From: Toxorhynchites rutilus septentrionalis
Lineage: Eukaryota; Arthropoda; Insecta; Diptera; Culicidae
Direction: 5' to 3'
DNA length: 64,000 nt
NCBI RefSeq assembly: GCF_029784135.1
Contig: NC_073746.1
Coordinates: forward strand, 282,421,348 to 282,485,347
Below the pieces are notes generated by a model. The model saw only the letters and a program-made list of their open reading frames with translations. It did not search any database and was not told the origin of the DNA. The position numbers and the translations under genes are program-made. Position 1 is the stretch's first letter, and each line of letters opens with the position of its first letter. Shown here piece by piece: positions 1-10,540 of this stretch.

Positions 1-3000
1 ACTTTCAATAAATGTTTCATTTGAACTTGTTCGAACTTGCCACTGAATTCTGGTATCCTACTTTGAAAAATAAAATTTTGGTATTGTATAATTATGAAAA
101 GGTACCCGGGTACACTTTCGAACACATAACGGTTGACAACCAAACTTTATAAATTTATAAGTAGAAGGCACCAACATAAGGCCGCATATCAAGCATTTGT
201 CATTTGTCTCGATTTATGATGCAAAATCGAAATTTTTTTACAAAAAATGTCGCCATTTCGTCAAAAATCAATATTTCGAAAAAAATGGGCGTACGATGAC
301 AGGAAATTTATCCAAGATCACGTAAAAAATAATTGGTTTTAAATCGGTCCACTAGAAAAACTTGTAGAACTCTCACCAGGGTTTAGCAAACCGGTTGCGG
401 CTATTCAGGGGACAGTCCAATTGGCGCCAATGAATTTTTTGTTTGTTTAATAATATGAGGTAAATGATTTTGGTTTGTCCAGTCGGAAATATGATCATGG
501 TTTGTTCACTTTTTTGAATTCAGTGCACCTGTGTCAAATCAGGTATTCGAATGTTTCAGAACATATAAATAAAATAGTCTTCATCATGATTTACAGTAGT
601 TTTAAAGTATATATTTACGGAATCACATGTTTTAAAGGATTATAAAATCCACCTTCTATTGATCTCAATGCACCCCTCGTTTGAGCTAACTTTTATTCAA
701 CCACCAGATGATTATTTGGCACGTATTCAGACCTTTTCTGGATTATGATACTTACAAATATTGTAAACATAATGCTTGCACACCATTTGTATCAGATTTA
801 CATAGCTAAACCAATTAATTAACGCATTTCGATGACCTCAATTCTGATCATGAGGTGTCCGTTTCACTAATGTTGTTTTGTTCACATGATTTCTATGGCA
901 ACCGCTTGGCTCGCTGCCCTTTTGTTTATTGTGTTCTTAGCACATAGCAGAAATAAAGTTCCTCTGTGTTAAGTGTGTTGAGGAGAACACTTTTAAAATG
1001 CCCAAGAAAAGGCAGTGGCGTGAAAACTCCCTAAATCGGACAAACCAAGATCATTTACCCTATACCTAATAAAACTGTGATATCAGGTTAATCATGGTAA
1101 TTTATTTCCTCGTTGAAAAAAATCGCGAAAATCTCATATTTTTATGGTGTTCATAGTGTACTACCCCCTTAAGTCCGATTGAGCCGAATTTTGCACAGGA
1201 TGTTTTTTCGAGGTGATGAACATTTTGTATGGGCTAACTTTTCGAAGTTCGAGATGAATATTTCCATTGGAACCCTTCTGTACATCTGTCATCACGGATT
1301 GGTAGCGATAGTGAGTGCCATAAATGTATGTATGTGATCTAAACAAAAGAAGTTTGGGTGGAACTGAATACACCGATTTCACATCACCCCGAAAGGATAA
1401 ATTGAATCAATCGAAAATATCTCTGACTGAAGAGAACTGAACAAGTAAAAAAACGAGAAGGGTGGTGACCAAGCCACTACCGCATTGTTAACGTAGGACA
1501 GAGAATTTTTTGCCGACCAGCAGCGATGTCCATATCCTCTGTGTAGCGAACAAGGATGCAAAATTTCGAAAGAACATGTTGAAATCGAAAAGCAATTTTT
1601 ATCAGTGCAAAATATCTCCACCGACACTCTTCACATTTTTCTATCGCGGTGCCGCTGTGCCTATGACCGCTGGCTCACCATCTCGTTTGTTTTGATATAG
1701 TTTTCGTTCCATCAACATAAATATCAGTTCATTCTCGATGTCAGTGAATGCTCAAGCCGAAAATATCACCTTTCATTGTGTCCTGGTGAAATTTTCGTTG
1801 GTCATACACCCATAAACTCAGCACTCAAATGTGCCGTTGCCCATCGATGTGTGTGCAATAAGCGGCACAAAAATGGGACCGGGGCTAGAAACATACCAGG
1901 AAAACATACACACGAACACGCGTTTAAACGTCTGACGCGGTGTCAGTGAGATGATATTTCCTTGTATGGAATTTTGTTCCCTTCCACTGTCAGCTGATCG
2001 AAGATGCGTATGAAAATTTCGGGCGTAAATTCTCAGTGAGACAGTGGAACGAATGAGTGTGGGGAATAATGCAAAAACCAAATGTTCCACGTGACGGAGT
2101 GTCGGTTGCATGTAATTAAGTTTGGTTCACTTGTCATGAACTGCAGGGGCATTGGTGGTTGATTTTGATGTTGTCTCAATATCTTACGCTGTCAGTAAAG
2201 TGAGTGTGAGATTTTGCAACTCTGGTAGCGAAGAGAAACTTAAATTTACCCTAAAATTAGCGCCCATCTTTGGTCTATAATCACCATAGTTCTAGCTATG
2301 TGCGAGCGCAAGATGATGGAAGATAAGTTTTTTTCACTAAACACTCGGCTACGCTAGCGTGTGGACAGAGAGTGCACAAACTCTCCACAGTGCAGCGGAT
2401 AAATTCACTGGAGAACATACTGTGCGCTCTGGTGGATGCGCACAGGTGAAAGGTAAAACAGAATTGGCTTTCAATTAACTTAGCGCTGTAGTTCGCTGGA
2501 AAAAGTGAGCCGAGGTGAAACATGTGTGTGGATTATATGTCTAATGATATTGCACTCTTCAGTGTACTCTTCAGTGTACTCCTCAGTGTGGCAGAGTGCG
2601 GATCAGCGCGCTTCAATGCTGGACACAGGTTTCTGTACACTCGAGCTCCCAAGAGTAAACAGAGTGTGACCCACTGCACCAAGATTTATCCCAACTAGTG
2701 CACACTGACTCATATATTCGGTGAAAGGGAAAGGGAAAGGGTACCTCAGTTTAGGTATGAAACCCGCGCGCGGGTGTGTCATTCCATTGAAAATCCCATC
2801 ACTGCCAACCAGAGTGAACTTTATATAAATACGAGAATTAAGTACTCTTCAGAATAAGATTCGGTAGCTCTGGAAGAGGCCAATGAATAGTTTGCAAAAC
2901 TACAAACATCATTCGTAGACCTTTCCTAGAGTGATGATTCTACCACTCCGTTCAGTCGGCAAAAAGGTATTAACGCTCAAAACCTTGTACCTCCAATATA

Positions 3001-3805
3001 ACGCTCTCTATTTGGAAACATTGAACTAACACCCCAGTACAGAAGTGCAGGACGTAGTCCTACGCCAAAAGGTCATTTTCATCTTTCGTTTTCATCAGAT
3101 AGTCCGGCGACTATAGATGACTCTTCCAGCTACACTTATAATTTTATTGAACCCAATCATTTTCGTATCATTTATAAGCGGTCGTTTTTGAAATTCACCA
3201 GTCCTGCCGGAATAATTTTAGAATTCTTGTGCTGAGCAGTTTACCAGTATTTATTTAGCGATTGATCGTTTCATTATTAAGCCACGTTATTTCTTTATTT
3301 CATCCCCCAATCACTTCAGTTAGTTTTCAAAGTTGGAGTGTATCATTCATGCATTTTGAGAAAATGTGTTACATTCAGAAAAAAATTAAGGTAAACGGAT
3401 TAGCAAATCCATTCGCAGTCATCTACACTTTGATCCATTATTATGCTAATTCCAATCCAAGATAGTTTATATAATGCACATTTCCGAAACGTTAGTACAT
3501 GAAAAATCAATGAAATTGTTTGGAAAACAATCGATTCCCGTTCTCCCGATTTTCGATTCGTATTCCCGTCTCATTCGAAAGCAAACAGCAGAATCAGCTG
3601 AGTATCACGCGATAAACTAAGGTGAGCTGAAGGTGTGGTGCGATAAACGAACACATATAACAAAACAAAACCGCTTCTGAAGCACGCGCTTCAATAGTTA
3701 CCTCAAGCTACAGCCCCTTCCCACCGAACGTATCACTAATATGGATGGATTAGGGTGAAGGAAGTTTCGTGCCACCGGAAGAAGGGTCGTACGATTTTTG
3801 CTCAC
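1..3805. other. SLC5-type gene intron, no exon recognised
   Basis: No coding exon, RNA gene or intact transposon is recognisable here. The stretch should be intronic, because the minus-strand exon ending at 3806 has a good donor and continues leftward. Contents include AT-rich repeat-like DNA, a short 14-bp-unit repeat around 2563-2610 and, at 3051-3066, a near-palindrome GACGTAGTCCTACGCC that marks the end of a degenerate copy of the TGACGTAGGAC element family seen elsewhere in the window. Confidence 0.5.
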
Positions 3806-3916
3806 CGTTGTTGTTTTCTGCTTGCCGCCGGAGAACCTGTAGTATATGCCGATACCGGCTGAAACCAGCAGCATGGCGGCGAACACCACATAGTCCCAAA
3901 CGCTGAACGAGGCCAT
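3806..3916 (-). CDS. SLC5-type sodium-coupled transporter, first coding exon
   Basis: This exon encodes 37 residues beginning [17 protein letters not shown] and ending in GGKQKTTT, a typical N-terminus of insect SLC5 transporters (sodium-coupled monocarboxylate or sodium-dependent multivitamin transporter-like): a short cytoplasmic lead, the first membrane helix (about residues 7-26), then a Gly/Lys/Thr-rich loop. SLC5 proteins use the sodium gradient to import organic anions or vitamins across the plasma membrane. The start ATG is at 3914-3916. The exon ends at 3806 in phase 0 with donor ACG|GTGAGC. The acceptor TTGCAG|ACAG at 3945-3950 lies 28 nt upstream of the ATG, so the 5' UTR is also spliced. 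The other dozen or so helices are not in the window and must lie to the left. Family is confident from the helix-1 signature; the substrate cannot be told from this exon. Confidence 0.72.
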
Positions 3917-3944
3917 GGTTATTGTTGCTGCTGTTGCTCACTGT
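3917..3944 (-). other. 5' UTR part of the SLC5-type exon
   Basis: Non-coding 28 nt between the acceptor TTGCAG| and the ATG, rich in CAGCAG/CAACAA. It shows that at least one upstream non-coding exon exists at a higher coordinate. Confidence 0.55.
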
Positions 3945-3950
3945 CTGCAA

Positions 3951-4960
3951 TTGGAATTAGAGAGAACCGAACGCTCTATTTTAATTGGTTGAAAGATAAT
4001 TTTGTAAAGCAGAGAGTTCGAAGACGTTTCTTTGCGAAATACTAGATTCAAATTAGACTGATGTTATACACGGTAATGAAACGTTCATCAATGTACGATT
4101 GATGGTGCAAGTCATAGCTCCGACTGCTTAAAGATGAGTGTCGTTATCTAGTAAATGATTATGGGATTGAATGAGACAATTGTCACAATGATAACAATTT
4201 TGCTGTGACGATACAGGTTCATGCAAGTCATTGCTTAAAATATTCATTGATGAAATACGACAAGTTCTGCCATTCACAATAACTAATGAATGCATTCAAT
4301 GCACTCATATTTATCCTACTTCTTAGCTAGCTATTTTGCAACCGAAATACACGCATCTCGCCTCTCTGAAAAGTTAAACATACAGTTCTGCATCTAAATG
4401 TTCTTGTATTCATAGACATTCGATACACTTCCAGAGAGGTTATAATAAAACGGGGAAATGCTTAACCCCACTACATTGCAAACATGTGCGATTTGTGGAA
4501 TGAAAATAATTAGTCAATAAAACCTTATCAGCTGGGTTGAATTAATCAGGCCCTTCTCGAGGTACGCTGTTATCATGTGTACATTGAGACAAACTGTCAT
4601 TAAATTGTAAGATAATTTAGACGTTCAGATTTGTAGTTTCATTGCACTTGCACAAAGTTAATTGTGTTTTACATTTTGTGTTTGGTCTCAAGGGTCCAAA
4701 CGACAAATTTTAACACAATTTATTGGCTGACCTGTAGAGCCTCGAATTTCAAAATTCATGTTGAAATGTTGAATCAAAATAATAATTTACATAATATCGA
4801 TTGTTCTGAGGCGATTGTTAGAACACCCGTGTCAAACGCCGTATGCTATCAATTGGATTGAATTGGCATTCAATATTAACGCGTTGCGATTGAGACGAAC
4901 GAGCTGTAAATTGGATGATGTAGCATTAACTCGTTCTCCATGGCCACAGCTATTAGAGAA
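3951..4960. other. Upstream intron or intergenic DNA
   Basis: AT-rich with no ORF that resembles a protein family. If the SLC5 gene has a distant first exon, this is its first intron. Nothing else is recognised. Confidence 0.4.
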
Positions 4961-6169
4961 ATGTCCCACAGTAACAGACTTTCATTTCAGTGTTATGTCT
5001 GTTTTATGTGAATCAAATAACTTGCGTAGTCAACGTGAATTATATAGTTTTGACGTAGGACTACGTCTTTCATATCTGTACCGGGGTGTAAGTTCAAACC
5101 TTCATAAACGAAAGCGTTACGTCGGAGGTACAAGGTTTTTAGCGTTAATACCTCTTTGTCGGCTAAACGAAGTGGTATGATAATCACTTCATTAGAAAGA
5201 TAAAATATCTACGAGTGATGTTTTTTACTTATTTACCTAAAAAACTTGCTTCAATAACTCAAAAACTGCTTTGAAAATTCCGAACACATAAGTTTGATGG
5301 CCATTAAACAGTGTCTCATTATTCAGAATAGTACTGTACCGCGAAATTGATTTGATTTTTGGATATAATAGAGCTTCTTTTTCATGTTTGATTTTCTAAA
5401 TTTGAGTTATGATTTTCCAAATTTAACTCTTTGTGGTGGCTTGTCTGCTCTCAGCCACCACAGCAAGAAACCATGCTAATCTTATATTTTACTCAACCAA
5501 GTATCAGTTTATGCTTTACCTAAACGAAGCTTCATGTCTAGTGAATCTGTCCACGAATCAATACGGTGCTCCTATAAGTAATAGATAACGGTACTCAGGT
5601 ACTCATCCACACAAAACAACGCACAATGCGTCGAATGCATAGGAATGTGGGAAAAAAAATCATAACTGCAAAATTTAGCCATTGTAACACTTTGGTGTGA
5701 TGGAAAAGATAATAAATGTCTCATGTCTCATGAATGATCGCATATGTGTCTCAAGCCAACTGAGCTACCTGTTCAAATTCATCTGCAAATTTTTATTTCT
5801 TAACATTTATCTATACAGTAAAACCAGCTTTTGTGTGGTTTTTATGCGTTTTTTTTTGTGCGATTGTTTTGGTGCGACTTTTTTTGTGCGGTATTAGGAA
5901 AAAATGAAGTCATCAATCATTGTTTTTCTATCTTTGATATGTATTCCATAGCTCTATATAATGACTGTTTCAGCTAATTCCCATTCTCATGTTTTGTTTT
6001 GTTTGTTTTAAGGTGGCAGTAGGAGCTTATTGACAGGAGCAAAGAGTTGATTCTATGATCTGCGTAAGTGGGTAGGCCGCTTATGAAAGTGAAGAAAGGA
6101 AATCGAATGCTGATCTCCCGCACAAAAACAGGTTTGCCTGTATAACAAAAGAATCCTACAGTCAACTAT

Positions 6170-6600
6170 GAGCGCAAAATTATCAATGATTTCCACATAA
6201 AATAAAGGCACCTGCATTATCTCATAAAGGAAATCTTTTTCCTCAGTCATCATCATAATTCCAAATAACCGTTTCTTGTCAGATCTCGACCGCAAATAAT
6301 TCTTGATCCGTTGGACAACAAAAATAGTTCTTTCAACGCCATACAAATGAACCATAAATTTCTGCATTACTCGAGAATTAAGCAAGCAAATAAAACGTGG
6401 TTGAAAAATCTATAATGTCGAGTTTTGGTTGAAGTACTAGGAATTTTATAGTATAAAGTAATTTTAAAGAGTTGATTAGAAGATCAATCAATGAATAATG
6501 CTGCGATTGGACCTATGAATAGAGCTTAGTAAGAAAACGTGGATCTGATAACGAAAAATAAATTTTGGGCGAGACGAAGTTTGCCGGGTCAGCTAGTATT
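6170..6600 (-). repeat. Interspersed repeat ending AGCTGACCCGGCAAACTTC
   Basis: A minus-oriented copy of a repeat also found at about 20.15-21.47, 42.1 and 53.3 kb. It shares the terminal motif AGCTGACCCGGCAAACTTC (reversed near 6575-6593), the phrase around CTCGAGTTATGCAGAAATTTG, and GTTCCCTAAAACC-type segments. No coding capacity is seen. It may be the tail of a retroelement or a non-autonomous DNA element; the class is not determined. Confidence 0.5.
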
Positions 6601-6779
6601 GTATAATTCTGCTGAAATATCATTTTAAACAATTCATGGTGAGCCTTCAAGTAGAATCTTGAAAAATCACGAATTTTACTCCTTTGTACTTATAGCAGCC
6701 AATTAACTTTTACCATAACGTTGAAATAATACATTTTTTTGAAGAAGTCATATTTTAATATAAAACTTTTTTTTAAACT

Positions 6780-6860
6780 GTATGTATTCGATTTAAATAT
6801 TGTATATAATCGGATCATATATAACGGAATCAACATATAATCGAGTCCGACCTGTTACTT
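6780..6860. repeat. Terminal fragment of a pogo/Tigger-like MITE
   Basis: Contains TATAATCGAGTCCGACCTG, the reverse complement of a CAGGTCGGACTCGATTATA terminus. The same terminus occurs at about 59717. CAG-starting termini with ATAATCG motifs are typical of pogo/Tigger-type non-autonomous elements. The partner end was not found nearby. Confidence 0.35.
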
Positions 6861-7847
6861 CAGGAACCCGGTTTTGTTATTGTGGTTTTAGTTGAAACCT
6901 TAGCTAAGAAAATCAATTATACTCTGGTTGGTTTGCACATGCGACCTTCGTTTTGCAAAGAAAGAGCTCACAAACATTTGTTAAAAAATGTTCTTTTAAT
7001 ATTGTTGCTCCAGAATTGGATTGTCCTAGTACCCAATTTGTGAATTATTGCTGTATTTGTCTGAAAAAATGTGATCTTCTGTTCGGAATTTGAATCATGC
7101 GTCGAAACTTGAATCAAATTCCGAACACTACTTAAATACTAATTTTATCGAAGATTTCATTTCAGAAGATTTCCAAATTCAAAGAGTTAAATTTGGAAAA
7201 TCATAACTCAAATTAGGAAAATCAAACAGAACGATGAAAAAGAAGCTCTATTATATCCAAAAATCTTATCAATTTCGCGATAAAGTACTATTCTGAGTAA
7301 TGATACACTGTTTAATGGCCATCAAACTTAAGTGTTCGGAATTTGAGACAAAACAATACACGAATCAAACGACAAACTTTGCCTTCGCAGCCAGCTGACG
7401 ACATGCATCCAACCGCTGACCGATCATATCTGAGAATTCAAACAGGTACCCATATTTATTGGTTTTTGTTGTATCAATTGTTTGTTTTCAAAGCAGTTTT
7501 TGAGCTATTGAAGCAAGTGTTTTAGGCAAATAAGTAAAAAACATCACTCGTAGATAGTTTATGTTTCTAATGAAGTGATTATCATACCACTTCGTTTAGC
7601 CGACAGAGGTATTAACGCTAAATACCTTGTACCTCCGACGTAACGCTTTCGTTTACGAAGGTTTGAACTTACACCCCGGTACAGATATGAAAGACGTAGT
7701 CCTACGTCAAAACTATATAATTCACGTTGACTACGCAAGTTTGTTGATACTACTTAATGATATTTGATTCACACAAAACAGTCATGACACTGAAATGAAA
7801 GTCTGTTACTGTGAGACATAAAAGATCTTATTTCACCATTTATTGTA

Positions 7848-8259
7848 GATTCTTCCTTTTTCTAGCACTTGACATAAAACAGCAAATAAAATAGTTAAAA
7901 CAACTACAAGAAGTAATAAAGGAAAAAAAAAACTACAAAAAGTGAAGAATTAACGATGCTTATTTTTACGGAATTTGCTAATGAAAACATTTTATTACTG
8001 GTTTTGACAGTTACTTTTTTTTGCAAATGCTCAGTATTAGAAATTATAGGCCGTATTGATACCTGTAAATTATGTTAAAATGAAGCCCATAACCCAAAGA
8101 ATGTCAGAGTTTTCATTATTCAATTATTTAACATTAAAATTCAGTAAATTTAAATTTAAAAATGAAGCGTTCGAAATTTGAATCAAGCGTAGAAGAACAC
8201 TATTTCAATACTAATTTGAATGAAGATTTCTGCATGGAATATCATTTTTTCATCCATTT
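7848..8259 (+). repeat. Degenerate interspersed repeat unit, copy 1
   Basis: Starts CATTTATTGTAG and contains TTCTAGCACTTGACATAAAA and GATACCTGTAAATTATGTTA. The same order of motifs recurs at 11808-12080, the second copy, which was split by the hAT-like insertion at 8268. Related pieces occur at about 7080 and 60.0-61.3 kb. No ORF was recognised. Confidence 0.5.
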
Positions 8260-8737
8260 ATTGTAGGCAGGGCTCTGCGTAGTGATAGTCAACTGAGGAT
8301 AGTCAGCAAAATTACTTACACGTATAAAATAACGTGCAGTGTGTGTGCGCTATTTTGCACGCCTAATACAAACTAATACTAACGCGAGGACTTTTATAGC
8401 ATACTTGATAAATGTCTAAGTTCGTTGGTTTGAGTTCACGATGGGTAGACAATAAACCGTCCATTGAAGGGGTAACTTCCTTTTGACGTAGGACTACGTC
8501 TAACCGGAAGATATCGGGGGTGAAATGGAAATCTAGGCACTGAACAAGTAGGAAAAAAATGCAAGATTTGGAACGCTAATAACTCGAGCATTTCTCAATA
8601 GATCGCAAAGGTTTTTGCATCAATTGATAGGAAATATATCTACGCATCTATCATAACGAATAACATTTCATTTTTCTTGAGATAAATAATTGAATAATTG
8701 TGAAATATCAAGCATTGTCCAAATGCACTATGTGCCC

Positions 8738-9004
8738 ATTTTTGATTGGTCCATTTTGTGCTCCTCAAATCGTACCGAATAAAACGGGCAACCAGAGCAG
8801 CAGCGAAATAGAATGAAGCACGATTGGAAAGGAAAAAGAAAAAAAATGAACGAAACATTGGTCGCAGTCTCACACATGCATAATTCTCGAGCCAGCCAGT
8901 CTGCTTAAAAATCCCCGCTCCGCTGCCGTAACGATCATTCTCATTCAAACCGTACACCACATCGGTTCGCATCACAACACATCAACAAACCAACCCAAGC
9001 AGCC
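8738..9004 (+). promoter_or_regulatory. Histone-like promoter and 5' leader
   Basis: Upstream of the broken H2A start are ATTGGTCC (an inverted CCAAT-type motif, about 8738), a TATA-like TTAAAAAT near 8907 and the leader CATTCTCATTCAAACCG, which recurs as CATTCTCTTTCAAACCG before the second H2A copy at about 10190. The shared leader indicates both copies came from one ancestral histone gene. Activity is unknown. Confidence 0.4.
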
Positions 9005-9384
9005 ATGTCTGGACATGGCAAAGGAGGAAAAGTGAAGGGAAAGGCAAAATCCCGCTCGAACCGTGTTTAGTTTCGGCCGCCGAAGTGATCGAGTTAGTTG
9101 GCAAAGCTGCTCGCGACGATAAAAAAAACTGCATTCGGATCAGAACACATTCGGTGGACATCAAGACAACAACAGGCAGTTGCAGCGAGTGGCGAGTGGC
9201 AAACGCAATCGCAAAAAGGCAGTTGGCAGCAGAAAAAAAAAGTTTGTTCTTTTTACAATCTGCTTTGGTGGCAAATCCAGAACAAGGCGGCATCGAGGGC
9301 GTTCGAAATGGTTTTTTTCAAAACCACGAGTACAAAGTTTTCTAAATTGGAACCATTCCATAAAACAAGGCGCTTATTAGGGCC
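9005..9384 (+). pseudogene. Histone H2A pseudogene 1, internal deletion
   Basis: ATG at 9005 opens MSGHGKGGKVKGKAKSRSNR, the H2A N-terminal tail (normally MSGRGKGG), then stops at TAG 9068-9070. From about 9078 a different frame reads AAEVIELVGKAARDDKK, matching the H2A alpha-3 region that normally reads AAEVLELAGNAARDNKK. The loop-1 and alpha-1/alpha-2 coding DNA between them is missing. The C-terminal third is unrecognisable. The segment ends with a degenerate histone 3' stem-loop, GGCGCTTATTAGGGCC (9369-9384), and a purine-rich downstream element. It cannot make a histone. Confidence 0.75.
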
Positions 9385-9407
9385 ATTAAACCTTTCAAAA
9401 AAGAGTT
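9369..9407 (+). terminator. Degenerate histone 3' processing site
   Basis: GGCGCTTATTAGGGCC resembles the replication-dependent histone stem-loop (stem GGCYCT, loop TTTC-like) with mismatches. TCAAAAAAGAGTT, 10 nt later, resembles the U7-binding histone downstream element. Confidence 0.45.
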
Positions 9408-9603
9408 TACGAAATACAGTTTAATGCTTTCTAAAATAATATCCAAAATAATAATAAAACACAAATTGATTTTTTTCATAATTTGTTTGCCAGGATCTGA
9501 TGCGTATGTGAATTTGGCAGTTGTTCTGAGCTTATTGATACTTGGGGACTTTCCTGATTATTCAATTTTCACCAATTCTTAAATTGTTTCCAGATTGAAA
9601 GTA

Positions 9604-9829
9604 CAGCGATTTACAATTAGTTCGACATTTAGCTAATTGGACGGACATGTAATGCGACATATTTAGTTGAACATTTTTGTAAACATAGAGTTCGGGGTCC
9701 AAATTATGACCCCACATTGAAAGTCGACACTGTATCACAGTCATCGCAAATGTTCAATTACAGGTTAAAATCGCCTCCAATGCGACACTGAGTGGTGCTT
9801 CGGAACGTCGCATTGAATGTAATTTACTG
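9604..9829. mobile_element. 226-bp MITE with CAG ends and TA duplication
   Basis: Starts CAGCGATTTACAATT and ends AATGTAATTTACTG, imperfect terminal inverted repeats flanked by TA on both sides (9602-9603, 9830-9831). The inner sequence (TTTTGTAAACAT, CCCCACATTGAAAGTC) recurs inverted at 13560-13685. It sits inside the H2A-carrying element, so it inserted later. TA-flanked CAG ends suggest a Tc1/mariner/pogo-type source. Confidence 0.55.
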
Positions 9830-10250
9830 TAAAACAAGTCACAAAGCTGGATTGGAAGAAATTTTCCAACTGTGAAAGCTGTGGCGAGTGGCAACAAATC
9901 GCTAAACAGGAAGGTTTAGCCGAACAAGATGGGGATATCGAGTGATAACAAAACAATAAACTCTTTAGATAATTTTGTCATCCTGAAAAGGACCCTTTTT
10001 AGCCTGTATGTGAATCCAACGAGCGAACAAATCGTAATGAATGTATTTTTATGCCATCGCTGCCTTTAAACGCTCATTCGTTCGTCTGGTTGGACTCGCC
10101 CCTTTGGCTGAGTCTGCCGATTTGTCTCTATCCTGTGAGTGTGTACCGCTAGAGTACAAAAGGCGCGAATCCGCTGAAAAATATATCATTCTCTTTCAAA
10201 CCGTAAATCAGTGTGGTTGTATGGCATCGTTTCACATCACATCGCATCAA

Positions 10251-10518
10251 CGGATTGGTGCCGGAGCACCAGTATACCTAATAGCGGTTATAGAATTTCG
10301 GCCGCCGGAGTGCTCGAGTTGGCTTGCAAAGCTGCTCACGACAATAAGAAAACCCGCCTACAGAACAGAGCACATTCGGTTCGGAGGCAACAACTAGTTT
10401 CAGCGAGTGGCAAACGCAATCGCAAAACGGCAGCAGGTAGATGAAGGAAAAAGTTTGTTTATACAGACTGCTTTGGTGGCAAAACCAGCCACCGTAAAAC
10501 ACCGCGCTTTTCAGGGCC
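10251..10518 (+). pseudogene. Histone H2A pseudogene 2, N-terminus deleted
   Basis: Lacks the N-terminal tail but retains what copy 1 lost: RIGAGAPVYLIAVIEF (normally ERVGAGAPVYLAAVMEY), then after a frameshift AAGVLELACKAAHDNKKTR, the H2A alpha-2/alpha-3 region. The leader (CATTCTCTTTCAAACCG, ATCACATCGCATCAAC) runs straight into codon 40 or so. It ends with a histone-like stem-loop CCGCGCTTTTCAGGGCC (10502-10518) and AAAGAAGAG (10531-10539). It is non-functional. Together the two copies cover most of H2A up to alpha-3. Confidence 0.72.
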
Positions 10519-10540
10519 ATTAAACCATTCAAAGAAGAGT
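10502..10540 (+). terminator. Histone 3' stem-loop and downstream element
   Basis: GCGCTTTTCAGGGCC keeps the TTTTCA loop of replication-dependent histone mRNAs but two stem pairs are broken. CAAAGAAGAG follows 12 nt later, like the U7 snRNA-pairing element. Confidence 0.5.

Larger units (their letters stand above)
4961..7819. repeat. Foldback element with long inverted arms
   Basis: The left arm (4961-5433) and right arm (7180-7819) are reverse complements over several hundred bases. The right arm has about 150-165 bp of extra sequence near 7343-7500. Each arm carries the 16-mer GACGTAGGACTACGTC (5052-5067, and reversed at 7693-7708), itself a near-palindrome. The sequence just inside it (ACCGGGGTGTAA, then CGAAAGCGTTACG) is shared with the elements at 16.4, 33.4 and 34.4 kb. 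The 1.75-kb spacer holds other repeats. No transposase ORF is visible, so the element looks non-autonomous. Confidence 0.65.

Noticed and set aside
9005..9070. Functional histone H2A gene
   Set aside because: Stops after 21 codons, with an internal deletion and frameshift; the copy is dead.
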